Positions 8,263 through 16,374 are shown, numbered from the stretch's first letter. The stretch: 64,000 bases of DNA from Parvibaculum lavamentivorans DS-1 (GCF_000017565.1 NC_009719.1:1674001-1738000), one strand, 5' to 3'. The notes: generated from the sequence alone by a model not told the origin. Program-made: numbers and translations.

Positions 8263-9771
8263 ATGCCAGATACAGGAACGCTTACCAGGCCGGCTCCAGC
8301 CGCCTCGCAGCAGGTAGAACATTTCGATGTGCTGATCGTCGGTGCGGGCATCTCCGGCATCGGCTCGGCCTATCACCTCCAGCAGCAGTCGCCGGACAAG
8401 AGCTTCGTCATTCTCGAAACGATGGAGACCTTCGGCGGCACCTGGCACACGCATCGCTATCCGGGCATCCGTTCCGACAGCGACCTCTACACGTTCGGCT
8501 ACCGCTTCAAGCCCTGGACGGGCGATCCCATCGCGTCGGCCGACAAGATTCTCAACTACATGAAGGAAGTGATCGAGGAGAACGATCTCGCCCGCCATAT
8601 CCGCTACGGCCACAAGATCGTCTCCGCCGACTGGTCGAAGGAAGACGCGCTCTGGACCGTCCGCGCCGTGCGCGCCGATACCGGCGAGGAGCTTCGCTTC
8701 ACCACCAACTTCCTCTGGATGTGCCAGGGCTATTACCGCCACGATCAGGGCTACACGCCCGAATGGCCGGACATGGACAAGTTCAACGGCAGGATCGTCC
8801 ATCCGCAGACCTGGCCGGAAGACCTCGACCTCAAGGGCAAGAAGGTCATCGTCATCGGGTCGGGTGCCACGGCGGCAACCGTCGTTCCCGCCATCGCCGG
8901 CGACTGCGAACATGTGACGCTCCTGCAGCGCACGCCGACCTATTTCATTCCCGGCCGTAACGAGAACGAACTCGCGAACCGTTTGCGCGAGTTGCAGATC
9001 GACGAGAACTGGATTCACGAAATCACCCGCAAGGAAATCCTGCACAATCAGGATCTGTTCACGCGCCGCTCCTTCGAGGAACCGGAAGTGGTCCGCAAGG
9101 AACTGCTCGACGCGGTGAAGCTCTTCCTGCCGGAAGACTTCGTGGAGAAGCATTTCACACCGAGCTATCGCCCCTGGCGCCAGCGCATCGCCTTCGTGCC
9201 GGATGGCGACATCTTTCAGGGCATCGCGTCGGGCAAGGCCTCCGTCGAGACGGACGAGATCGAACGCTTCACCGAAAAGGGCATCCTGCTCAAATCCGGC
9301 AAGGAGCTTGAAGCCGATATCATCATCACGGCGACGGGCTTCCACCTGTCGGTGCTCGGCGACATCGCCTTCAGCAAGGATGGCGAGCCGATCGACTTCG
9401 CCGACACGGTCACATGGCGCGGCATGATGTTCACCGGCGTGCCGAACATGGCCTGGGTCTTCGGCTATTTCCGCGCAAGCTGGACGCTCCGCGTCGACCT
9501 CATGGGCGATTTCGTCTGCCGCCTGCTGAACCATATGAGCAGCCATCAGGCGAAATCGGTCACGATCGAAATTCCGGAAGCGGACAAGGACATGAAGCGC
9601 CTGCCCTGGATCGATCCGGAAAACTTCAATCCGGGCTATCTCATGCGCAGCATGCATCTCCTGCCGAAGCGCGGCGACAAATATGAGTGGCAGCACACGC
9701 AGGACTACTGGCGCGAAAAGGACGAGCTGCCGCAGATCGACCTCGACGGCCCGGAATTCGTTTACGAATAA
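8263..9771 (+). CDS. Flavin-containing Baeyer-Villiger-type monooxygenase (EthA-like)
   Basis: NADPH/FAD enzyme that inserts oxygen into ketones or oxidises S or N centres. First Rossmann motif GAGISG at 27-32; type I BVMO fingerprint FxGxxxHxxxWP met exactly by FNGRIVHPQTWP (174-185); second Rossmann motif GSGATAA at 199-205; ATGFHL near 340 closes the FAD domain. It is 502 aa, the usual length of the EthA-like subgroup. AGTCAGGGAA precedes the ATG. It stands alone, with its own terminator at 9792-9822. The nearby P450 and thiolase suggest a role in alicyclic or long-chain ketone breakdown; that is inference. Confidence 0.92.
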   Translation: MPDTGTLTRPAPAASQQVEHFDVLIVGAGISGIGSAYHLQQQSPDKSFVILETMETFGGTWHTHRYPGIRSDSDLYTFGYRFKPWTGDPIASADKILNYMKEVIEENDLARHIRYGHKIVSADWSKEDALWTVRAVRADTGEELRFTTNFLWMCQGYYRHDQGYTPEWPDMDKFNGRIVHPQTWPEDLDLKGKKVIVIGSGATAATVVPAIAGDCEHVTLLQRTPTYFIPGRNENELANRLRELQIDENWIHEITRKEILHNQDLFTRRSFEEPEVVRKELLDAVKLFLPEDFVEKHFTPSYRPWRQRIAFVPDGDIFQGIASGKASVETDEIERFTEKGILLKSGKELEADIIITATGFHLSVLGDIAFSKDGEPIDFADTVTWRGMMFTGVPNMAWVFGYFRASWTLRVDLMGDFVCRLLNHMSSHQAKSVTIEIPEADKDMKRLPWIDPENFNPGYLMRSMHLLPKRGDKYEWQHTQDYWREKDELPQIDLDGPEFVYE

Positions 9772-9791
9772 GCGTGGGCTTCACGGCAAAT

Positions 9792-9822
9792 AAAAAGGCG
9801 GCTCGCAGGAGCCGCCTTTTTT
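9792..9822 (+). terminator. Rho-independent terminator after the monooxygenase
   Basis: A 13-base perfect stem (AAAAAGGCGGCTC, 9792-9804, with its complement 9809-9821) around a GCAG loop, ending in a T run. It begins 20 bases after the monooxygenase stop. The A and T flanks make it potentially bidirectional. Confidence 0.93.
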
Positions 9823-9850
9823 ATTTCCGGTGCGGCTCGCCACCCCAACG

Positions 9851-9880
9851 ATGTCATCCCGGCGAAAGCCGGGACCCATG
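9851..9880. repeat. Short palindromic intergenic repeat (CCCGGC-GAAA-GCCGGG type)
   Basis: CCCGGCGAAAGCCGGG at 9858-9873 forms a six-pair hairpin closed by a GAAA tetraloop, within a TGTCATcc...ggACCCATG context common as a dispersed extragenic repeat in proteobacteria. Only one copy is in the window. It lies just upstream of the low-GC orphan gene. Confidence 0.6.
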
Positions 9881-9958
9881 GGCCTTACCTCATTCACCGA
9901 ATATTACCGTTTTACCGATGATGTCGAGGTGCGGCAGGTGCTGCACGGGAGAGCTTCG

Positions 9959-10666
9959 ATGCGAGCATTCGGGAAAGCGATTCTTTACGTCGCTATTGCG
10001 ATTCTGGTCGTGGTGGCGACCTATCGCTTGTTCTATCCCAAGTACTTCTTCAATTACCGGATGACTGTGGAAGTCGAGGTCGACGGCGAGGTGCGCCAAG
10101 CCTCAAACGTTTTCGGTGTCTATTGGGAGAAAACGCCCACATTCCTTTCCGTCGGCACGCATCAACGTCGCGCCTTCGGTCAGGCCCTCTTAGTCGATCT
10201 CGAAGAGCATGGATGCATTCTGATTCCCGTCAACACGAACACCAATGTGCCGGGTGAAAGCACCAGCGTTATTCCGTTTCTCGTCTTCCTCGCAGACGAG
10301 CCGCCGGCCTATCGCGGTCCGCCGCATACAGCCGACCGTGTCCGGAAGACCATGCGGTCACGCGGGCGGGTCAAGTTGAGGGAAGATATTCTTCCCCAAT
10401 TCATATGGTTGCCGGACAAAAATGATTACGCTTCCGCAAGAGTTCTCAGTGCAGAAGAATTTTCAAAGGCAATTGGATCTGCTGTGCAACTCCGGGGCGT
10501 GTGGATCGAGATCACAAAAGATTCCGTTACCTACGGTCTGGAAAAGAAGTTGCCGTGGTTGAACGAAATGTATCCGCCGGCGACCACGCACGTTATGCGC
10601 CTTCCAGGCGCCCCCGCTTTCTACTGGGTGCCTTATGCTTTGTGGCGGGAGAAGAGTGACTTGTAA
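9959..10666 (+). CDS. Hypothetical membrane-anchored protein, low GC
   Basis: I do not recognise a family. It is 235 aa with one N-terminal membrane helix (about 6-22) and the remainder predicted outside the membrane; a beta-rich start (MTVEVEVDGEVRQASNVFGVYW) suggests a folded extracytoplasmic domain. ATG 9959 is chosen because GGGAGAG lies six bases upstream; the frame is open back to 9830, across the palindromic repeat. Base composition is unlike the neighbours: by hand count 83 of 180 bases (46%) are G or C over 10381-10560, against about 65% in adjacent genes. It is a single-gene unit between two terminators and two extragenic repeats, which suggests acquisition by transfer. Confidence 0.7.
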   Translation: MRAFGKAILYVAIAILVVVATYRLFYPKYFFNYRMTVEVEVDGEVRQASNVFGVYWEKTPTFLSVGTHQRRAFGQALLVDLEEHGCILIPVNTNTNVPGESTSVIPFLVFLADEPPAYRGPPHTADRVRKTMRSRGRVKLREDILPQFIWLPDKNDYASARVLSAEEFSKAIGSAVQLRGVWIEITKDSVTYGLEKKLPWLNEMYPPATTHVMRLPGAPAFYWVPYALWREKSDL

Positions 10667-10683
10667 GGTAAGATTTTGAAAAC

Positions 10684-10713
10684 AAAAAGGCGGCCTCAAC
10701 GGGCCGCCTTTTT
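10684..10713. terminator. Bidirectional Rho-independent terminator
   Basis: Perfect 12-pair stem AAAAAGGCGGCC (10684-10695) / GGCCGCCTTTTT (10702-10713) around TCAACG. It lies 17 bases after the orphan gene's stop and, on the other strand, downstream of the P450 gene, so it can serve both convergent units. Confidence 0.92.
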
Positions 10714-10721
10714 CAATGTTT

Positions 10722-10814
10722 CGTCATTGCGAGCGAAGCGAAGCAATCCAGGATCCGCTTGCTCAGGCGCCTGCCGCTCTGGATTGCTTCGTCGCTTCGC
10801 TCCTCGCAATGACG
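10722..10814. repeat. Large inverted extragenic repeat (about 30-36-base arms)
   Basis: Left arm 10722-10751 (CGTCATTGCGAGCGAAGC...) and right arm 10779-10814 (...CTCGCAATGACG) are near-perfect inverted copies around a 27-base centre with its own weak dyad. This ATTGCGAGCGAAGCGAAGCAATCC-type element (split across the arm here) is widespread as an extragenic repeat in proteobacteria. It lies between the convergent orphan and P450 genes, beside their shared terminator. Only this copy is visible here. Confidence 0.75.
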
Positions 10815-10830
10815 ATGAGAGAGAAAACCC

Positions 10831-12087
10831 TCAAGCCGCCTTGCGCTTCATCGAATACCTGATCGGCAGCCGCTTCAGTCCGCTCACAAAACTCGCTTCC
10901 ACCCAGGCCGGGTCGCCCGCGAGTTCGATATGGTCGAGCCGCGCCAGCAGTTCCTTGTAGAGCGCGCGGATTTCCATTTTCGCGAGGTGCTGGCCGAGGC
11001 AGAGATGGGCGCCATAGCCGAAGGCGAGGTGCTTGTTCGGTGAGCGTTCGATCTTGAACGAGAAGGGATCGTCGAAGGCTTCCTCGTCGCGATTGGCGGA
11101 CCAGTAGCACATCAGCAGATTGTCGCCCGCCTTGATCTTCTGCCCGCGCAGTTCGTAATCCACCGCAGCCGTGCGGAAGAAATGCTTCACCGGCGTCGTC
11201 CAGCGGATCATCTCGTCGATGGCGCCGCCGAGCAGCCCTTCGGGGTTCGCTTTCAGCTTCGCAAATTCCTCCGGGTTCTGCATCAGCGCGAGAAGCCCGC
11301 CCGCCGCTGTCGAGCTTGTCGTGTCGTGGCCGGCGGTGGCGACGATGATGTAATAGGAGATCGCCTCCAGATGGCCGATGGGCTCACCGTCGATGGTCGC
11401 GTTTGCGATCACGCTTGCCACGTCGTCCTTCGGGTTCTTGCGGCGGTCCTCGGTCATCGCGGTAAAGTAGTTGAAGAATTCCGTCACCGTATTCACCGTT
11501 TCGGTCGCGTCCGGCCGTTTCATGTCGGGATCGGTCGAACCGAACAGTTCCTGCGTCAGCTTCAGCATGATCGGCTCGTCTTCCGCCGGCACGCCGAGCA
11601 CCGTCATGATGACGCGCAGCGGATACCAGACCGCGACGTCGGAGACGAAATCGCATTCGCCGCCCTTTGCTTCCAGCCGGTCGATATATTTCTCGGCCAG
11701 CGCCTCGACGCGCGCCGAAATCGCCTTCAGGTTGGGCGGCATGAACCAGGCCTGCGTCAGCCCGCGATAATTGCGGTGGTCGGGATTGTCCATGTCGACC
11801 AGCGAGCGGATCAGCTTTGAATTGCCGCCGGTGAATTTCTTCACCTCTTCCTCGACCTCGATCGTCTGCAGCGTCAGGCGCGGATCGTTGAGGAATTTGT
11901 CGTTCTGCCGTTCCACTTCCATGATGTCGGCATGTTTGGAAACGGTCCAGAAGGGGCGGAAGCCGTCCGGCTCCGTCCAGCGCACCGGCTCTTCCTTGCG
12001 GAGCTGTGTGAACAGCCTGTGGAACTCATCCACATGCGCATAGGTCTTCGGATTGACGATCGCATTGTCGATGGTTTTGTCCGTCAT
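10831..12087 (-). CDS. Cytochrome P450
   Basis: Soluble class I bacterial P450 of 418 aa, needing separate ferredoxin and reductase partners (none nearby). Signatures: I-helix AGHDTTSS (252-259), K-helix ExxR as EMIR (292-295) and heme loop FGYGAHLCLG (356-365) with axial Cys363. ATG 12087 is preferred because GGGAGAGAA lies just upstream; the frame extends to 12216 but that part looks non-coding. It is divergent from the thiolase at 12430, so P450 hydroxylation and thiolytic cleavage may belong to one pathway for a lipid, terpenoid or steroid side chain. The substrate and CYP family are not assigned. Confidence 0.93.
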   Translation of the reverse strand: MTDKTIDNAIVNPKTYAHVDEFHRLFTQLRKEEPVRWTEPDGFRPFWTVSKHADIMEVERQNDKFLNDPRLTLQTIEVEEEVKKFTGGNSKLIRSLVDMDNPDHRNYRGLTQAWFMPPNLKAISARVEALAEKYIDRLEAKGGECDFVSDVAVWYPLRVIMTVLGVPAEDEPIMLKLTQELFGSTDPDMKRPDATETVNTVTEFFNYFTAMTEDRRKNPKDDVASVIANATIDGEPIGHLEAISYYIIVATAGHDTTSSTAAGGLLALMQNPEEFAKLKANPEGLLGGAIDEMIRWTTPVKHFFRTAAVDYELRGQKIKAGDNLLMCYWSANRDEEAFDDPFSFKIERSPNKHLAFGYGAHLCLGQHLAKMEIRALYKELLARLDHIELAGDPAWVEASFVSGLKRLPIRYSMKRKAA

Positions 12088-12429
12088 TGCCTTCTCTCCC
12101 TCCGCCCTTTTCCGGGGCTCCGTTCGTTCCGCGCGCCGCACTGTCGAAATCCGGTCAGCCCGGGTGCCGGGCAATGCCGCCGTGACGTTGCGTAAACCGC
12201 TAAATTGTTGCGGCACAAGGCTTTCTCATAACATTGGGCAGAGTTTCGGCGGCTTGCAAGCGGATGTTTCCGGCTGGACAAGAGGCCGCCCATGTACAAG
12301 ATGTGCGCCAGACGCATTGCAAAATGACCGTTGAATCCTAACGTGTATATACATAGAAACTGTCTATACGCATGAACAAGTCGCGGCGCCGCCCTTCGCG
12401 TGCGCCGGTCCAGCACAGGGAGACTGACA
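12088..12429. promoter_or_regulatory. P450/thiolase divergent intergenic region with palindromes
   Basis: The 342-base gap has no convincing gene. Toward the thiolase, TTGAAT (12331-12336) and TAGAAA (12354-12359), 17 bases apart, make a plausible sigma-70 promoter. Its spacer ends in a perfect ten-base palindrome, TGTATATACA (12344-12353), and ATAGA-AACTG-TCTAT (12353-12367) covers the -10 element. On the P450 side GCCCGG-GTG-CCGGGC (12158-12172) is a perfect dyad about 70 bases before the start codon. All dyads are visible; roles are inferred. Confidence 0.5.
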
Positions 12430-13602
12430 ATGGCTGAAGCCTATATCGTCGCCGCCGCGCGCACTGCGGGCGGCCGCAAAGGCGGCAAACTGAAGGATTG
12501 GCACCCGGCCGATATGGGCGGCAAGGTCATCGACGAGCTGGTGAAGCGCACAGGCGCCGATCCCGAGCTCATCGAGGACGTCATTGTCGGCTGCGTCGAC
12601 CAGGCGGGCGAGCAGGGCATGAACATCGCGCGCAACGCGGTGCTCGCGTCCGGCCTTCCGGAGAGCGTTCCGGCAACCTCCGTCGACCGCCAGTGCGGTT
12701 CCTCGCAGCAGGCGCTTCATTTTGGCGCGCAAGCCGTCATGTCGGGCGCGATGGATGTCGTCATCGCGGCGGGCATCGAAAGCATGACGCGTGTGCCGAT
12801 GGGCATGCCGATCTCGCTCCCCTTCAAGAACGGTTTCGGCATCTACAAGAGCCCGAACATCGAGGAGCGTTATCCGAACATCCAGTTCAGCCAGTTCGCC
12901 GGTGCTGAAATGATGGCCAAGAAATACGGCCTCACCAAGGACCAGCTCGACGAGTTTGCCTATAACAGCCACCAGAAGGCGATTGCGGCCACCCAGGCCG
13001 GTCTCTTCGACGAGGAAATCGTGCCGCTCGAAATTGCGCTCGAGGACGGCTCGAAGGACATGCACAAGGTCGACGAAGGCATTCGCTTCGACGCCAATCT
13101 CGAAGCGATCAAGAATGTGAAGCTCCTCGTCGAAGGCGGCGCCATCACGGCCGCTTCCTCCTCGCAGATCTGCGACGGCGCGTCCGGCGTCATGATCGTC
13201 AACGAAAAGGGCCTGAAGGCGCTCGGCGTCGAGCCGCTCGCCCGTATCCACCACATGACGGTGGTCGGCGGCGATCCGGTCATCATGCTCGAGGCGCCGA
13301 TCCCCGGCACCGAGAAGGCGCTGAAAAAGGCCGGCATGAAGATCGAGGATATCGATCTTTATGAAGTGAACGAGGCCTTCGCTTCCGTCCCCGCCGCCTG
13401 GCTCCAGGTGCTCGGTGCGGACCCGGCCCGGCTCAACGTCAATGGCGGCGCCATCTCGCTCGGCCATCCGCTCGGCGCTTCCGGCACCAAGCTCATGACG
13501 ACGCTCGTCCACGCGCTGAAGAACAAGAAAAAGCGCTACGGCCTGCAGACCATGTGCGAAGGCGGCGGCCTCGCCAATGTCACGATTGTCGAGCGTCTCT
13601 GA
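12430..13602 (+). CDS. Thiolase family protein (acetyl-CoA acetyltransferase/3-ketoacyl-CoA thiolase)
   Basis: CoA-dependent thiolytic cleavage of 3-ketoacyl-CoA, or the reverse Claisen condensation. It is 390 aa with both thiolase halves. Catalytic residues by pattern: nucleophile Cys89 (DRQCGSS), His346 in GGAISLGHPLGASG and Cys376 in LQTMCEGGG. The ATG at 12430 follows AGGGAG. A second, distinct thiolase (PhaA) lies at 37773, so this copy is more likely catabolic, acting with the divergent P450. A terminator follows at 13624. Confidence 0.93.
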   Translation: MAEAYIVAAARTAGGRKGGKLKDWHPADMGGKVIDELVKRTGADPELIEDVIVGCVDQAGEQGMNIARNAVLASGLPESVPATSVDRQCGSSQQALHFGAQAVMSGAMDVVIAAGIESMTRVPMGMPISLPFKNGFGIYKSPNIEERYPNIQFSQFAGAEMMAKKYGLTKDQLDEFAYNSHQKAIAATQAGLFDEEIVPLEIALEDGSKDMHKVDEGIRFDANLEAIKNVKLLVEGGAITAASSSQICDGASGVMIVNEKGLKALGVEPLARIHHMTVVGGDPVIMLEAPIPGTEKALKKAGMKIEDIDLYEVNEAFASVPAAWLQVLGADPARLNVNGGAISLGHPLGASGTKLMTTLVHALKNKKKRYGLQTMCEGGGLANVTIVERL

Positions 13603-13623
13603 TATCTTTGGTCTGAAAATACG

Positions 13624-13654
13624 GGCGGTGCAGCGATGCGCCGCCTCTTTTTTA
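13624..13654 (+). terminator. Rho-independent terminator after thiolase
   Basis: Nine-pair stem GGCGGTGCA (13624-13632) / TGCGCCGCC (13637-13645) with one G-U pair and a GCGA loop, followed by TCTTTTTTA. It starts 22 bases after the thiolase stop. Confidence 0.85.
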
Positions 13655-13724
13655 TCCGCCCTCCGCGCCCGTCTTCCCTATACTGAGCAGGCCATACCGA
13701 TCAGGCCAGCGGGGAGCCGCGCCG

Positions 13725-14258
13725 ATGTCGAAACCACATGAGCACGCAGGCGGAGAGCGTCACCATTGCGCGCTTTGCCCGCCGGGAGAGCATCGCGGCG
13801 GGCTCGTGCCCTTCGCCGCCATTCACGAGCCCGTTCTCGATCTCGTTCGGGCCGACCATCCGGACCTGCCGGCCGAGGGTTTTCTCTGCCACCGCCATCT
13901 CGACCATTACCGCGACCTCTATGTCCGCCGCGCCATCGAGGCGGACAAGGGCCAACTCGACGAGCTGGAAAAGGAAGTCCTCCGGAGCCTGGAGGAGAAC
14001 GACATCCTCGCAGAGAATGCCGAGGAGGTTTTCGAGGGAACGCGCACGGTCGGCGAAAGATTGTCGGACGTCATTGCGGATTTCGGCGGCAGCTGGCGTT
14101 TCATCCTCTTTTTCGGGGCGGTCCTGTTCGGCTGGATCGGGCTCAATCTCGCCGGGCTCTTCGCCGATCCGTTCGATCCCTATCCTTTCATCCTGCTCAA
14201 TCTCGTGCTTTCCTGCCTCGCCGCCATCCAGGCGCCGAAAAACTCGACCACCTGCTGA
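13725..14258 (+). CDS. DUF1003 membrane protein, C-terminally truncated by an internal deletion
   Basis: Function unknown. The N-terminal part has a possible metal site (HCALC about 14-18, with C55/H56 in FLCHRHL), then the DUF1003 core: VGERLSDVIADFGGSWRFI, a membrane helix, the FDPYPFILLNLVLSCLAAIQAP signature and a second helix. Family members continue after AIQAP with about 35 polar residues and then a conserved ...KLDHLL..QW.RL.EIQQIQ tail. Here the reading frame leaves the family after AIQAP (KNSTTC, stop), and the tail follows directly in another frame (14237-14353). A frameshifting deletion of roughly 100 bases is the simplest explanation. A 177-aa product could still be made. Confidence 0.75.
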   Translation: MSKPHEHAGGERHHCALCPPGEHRGGLVPFAAIHEPVLDLVRADHPDLPAEGFLCHRHLDHYRDLYVRRAIEADKGQLDELEKEVLRSLEENDILAENAEEVFEGTRTVGERLSDVIADFGGSWRFILFFGAVLFGWIGLNLAGLFADPFDPYPFILLNLVLSCLAAIQAPKNSTTC

Positions 14259-14353
14259 TCCATCAGTGGCAGCGCCTCATGGAGATCCAGCAGATACAGG
14301 TCGAATTGATGAATGAAATCGCCCGCTATGGCGATCGCGGGAGAGACAGATGA
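14237..14353 (+). pseudogene. Out-of-frame C-terminal remnant of the DUF1003 gene
   Basis: From GAA at 14237 a different frame reads EKLDHLLIHQWQRLMEIQQ and on to a stop at 14351-14353. This matches the family's C-terminal helix but cannot be joined in frame to the upstream part. The junction falls inside CGCCGAAAAAC. Either a real deletion or an assembly error is possible. Confidence 0.65.
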
Positions 14354-14471
14354 GCGGCAAGGCACAGAGGTTTGTCCCGAAAGTGCCGGAAAACCGGCGA
14401 TATTCGCCCCCCTGCCTTTCGCCGCGACTCTGTTAGACTGGGTCCAAATCCCGGCGCTCAGACAGGGACCG

Positions 14472-14503
14472 ATGACGAGCCTATGAAAATGCCAAGCCTA
14501 TGA
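14472..14503 (+). promoter_or_regulatory. Two ATGA-coupled mini-ORFs leading into merR
   Basis: ATG 14472 (after AGGGA at 14464-14468) encodes MTSL and stops at 14484-14486, overlapping ATG 14483 as ATGA. That second ORF encodes MKMPSL and stops at 14501-14503, overlapping the MerR start ATG 14500 as another ATGA. The repeat AGCCTATGAA-A/G-ATG (14478-14491 and 14495-14508, 13 of 14 identical) shows that a 17-base duplication made this arrangement. The only good ribosome site is before the first mini-ORF. Confidence 0.5.
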
Positions 14504-15228
14504 AGATGAAAGAACTGGAGGCCGCGACCGGAATCGGCCGTGAGACCATCCGCTACTATATTCGCGAGGGCCTGTTGCCCGAGCCGGTACGGCCGAAGCG
14601 CAATGTCGCGGCTTACGGGCGCGAGCATGTGAAGCGCATCAATCTCATCCGCCGCCTGCAGCAGGAGCGCCATTTGCCGCTCTCCGTCATCAAGGTCATC
14701 GTCAATTCCGAGATGGGTGAGCCGGCGCAGGGCTTCGAGGCGCTGATCGGCCTTGAGGTTGCGATGGGACCGCTTCTCTCGGACGGACGCAACCTTGCGC
14801 CGCAAAAACTCGCCGACGTCGCGAAGGCAACGCGGCTTACGGTCGACGAGATTCGCAAATTCGCCGGAATAGGTCTCATCCATATCGAGACCCGCGACGG
14901 TGGCGAGTGGCTCAACCAGCGCAATGTCCGCATCATGGAAATCATCGCGCAGACAAGGGCAGACGGCTTCACGCCCGATATCGGCTACACCGTCGAGAGC
15001 TATGAAATCTATCCGCAGATGATCGAGCTGCTCGCGCGCCGCGCCGTGGTCGGCTTCTATTCGCGCCTCGGCGACAAGCTCGACCAGCCCGCCGCCGCCA
15101 AGCTCGCCGTCAACGGCATCCGTACGCTGAGCGAAATGGTGCCGCTCATGCTGATCGACAAGATCGTCCGCGATGTCGAAAAGATCAGTGCCAGCGGCGT
15201 TCTGCCGACGGCGGAAGAGGACGTTTGA
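14500..15228 (+). CDS. MerR family transcriptional regulator
   Basis: 242-aa regulator. The winged-helix MerR domain is at about 3-72 (MKELEAATGIGRETIRYYIREGL, then RRLQQERHLPLSVIKVI). A second MerR-like segment (about 100-125: KLADVAKATRLTVDEIRKFAGIGL) follows, then a C-terminal helical effector domain without an obvious metal-binding cysteine cluster. The start could be ATG 14500 or, by family alignment, ATG 14506; neither has its own Shine-Dalgarno, and the two upstream mini-ORFs suggest coupled initiation. It converges on the transporter ATPase gene (7-base gap). Target genes are unknown. Confidence 0.85.
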   Translation: MKMKELEAATGIGRETIRYYIREGLLPEPVRPKRNVAAYGREHVKRINLIRRLQQERHLPLSVIKVIVNSEMGEPAQGFEALIGLEVAMGPLLSDGRNLAPQKLADVAKATRLTVDEIRKFAGIGLIHIETRDGGEWLNQRNVRIMEIIAQTRADGFTPDIGYTVESYEIYPQMIELLARRAVVGFYSRLGDKLDQPAAAKLAVNGIRTLSEMVPLMLIDKIVRDVEKISASGVLPTAEEDV

Positions 15229-15235
15229 GCGCCTC

Positions 15236-16321
15236 TTACCCCAGCACCAGCGTGTCGCTCTTGCGCCAGTAGACCCAGTATTCCTCGCCGGCGGTGAAGA
15301 TGATTTCCTCGATGTCGCTGGAGACGTTCGAGATGTCGGCCTGCAAGGGCTGCGGCAGTCCGATGTCGAAGAAGACGTTGCTGTAGCTGCCGAAATAGGC
15401 CACTTCGCCGACCTTGCCCTTCACCGCGATGACGGCGGGGTCCGTCGGCTGCGTATCGGCGACGAAAATCTTTTCCGGCCGGACAGCGAGCGCCACCTTC
15501 CCCGTTGCCGTGCCCGCCAGCGTTACATCGCCGATGACGGGCGCCGTCACCTTCACCTGGCCGTCGCCTGCCGCCACCGCGTCGCCTTCGATCATGTTGA
15601 TCTTGCCGATGAAGTCGGCGACGAAGCGGTTGGCCGGCATTTCATAAAGCGTCGTCGGCGGCGCCACCTGCTGCACGGTGCCGGCATTCATCACCGCAAT
15701 GCGGTTCGCCATCGACAAGGCTTCCGACTGGTCATGCGTCACGATGACGAAGGTGATGCCGACGGTCTTTTGCAGGCGCACCAGTTCGAGCTGCATCGCC
15801 TCGCGCAGCTTCGCGTCGAGCGCGGAGAGGGGTTCGTCGAGCAGCAGCACCGAAGGCCGCTTCACCAGCGCGCGGGCCAGCGCGACGCGCTGGCGCTGGC
15901 CGCCCGACATTTCGTCCGGCATGCGCTTGCCATAGCCGCCGAGCTTCACGAGGTCGAGAGCCTCCGCCACCCGTTCCTTGATCTCCTTCGCGGGCCGCCG
16001 GTCCATCTTCAATCCATAGGCCACGTTCTGCTCCACCGACATATGCGGGAAAACCGCATAGGACTGGAACACCATGTTGATGGGCCGGTTGTTCGGCTGC
16101 ACCTTCGACATGTCCTGCCCGTCGACGATCACCTGGCCATGGGTCGGCACCTCGAAGCCCGCCAGCATGCGGAGCAGCGTGGTCTTGCCGCAGCCGGAGG
16201 GCCCGAGCAGCGCGAAGAATTCGCCGCGACCCACTTCGAGGTTCACCTCGTCCACCGCCTTGACGGTGCCGCCAAAGACCTTGCTCACGTTCTTGATCTG
16301 GATGATGGGCTGGTCCGTCAT
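15236..16321 (-). CDS. Spermidine/putrescine-type ABC transporter ATP-binding protein (PotA/PotG family)
   Basis: Drives uptake through the two permeases encoded upstream. Walker A GPSGCGKTT (40-48), Q-loop VFQSY (about 84-88), signature SGGQ (139-142) and Walker B VLLLDEP (158-164) are intact, and a TOBE domain occupies the C-terminal third. It is 361 aa, the PotA-typical length. It is the last gene of the minus-strand operon, 53 bases after the preceding permease. Substrate is inferred from the family and from the Pot-like binding protein; polyamine or a related amine. Confidence 0.92.
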   Translation of the reverse strand: MTDQPIIQIKNVSKVFGGTVKAVDEVNLEVGRGEFFALLGPSGCGKTTLLRMLAGFEVPTHGQVIVDGQDMSKVQPNNRPINMVFQSYAVFPHMSVEQNVAYGLKMDRRPAKEIKERVAEALDLVKLGGYGKRMPDEMSGGQRQRVALARALVKRPSVLLLDEPLSALDAKLREAMQLELVRLQKTVGITFVIVTHDQSEALSMANRIAVMNAGTVQQVAPPTTLYEMPANRFVADFIGKINMIEGDAVAAGDGQVKVTAPVIGDVTLAGTATGKVALAVRPEKIFVADTQPTDPAVIAVKGKVGEVAYFGSYSNVFFDIGLPQPLQADISNVSSDIEEIIFTAGEEYWVYWRKSDTLVLG

Positions 16322-16374
16322 GATCTGGTCTCTGGCTCTGGAATTCTGGCTGCGGGTTCAGACGGGGAAGGCGG

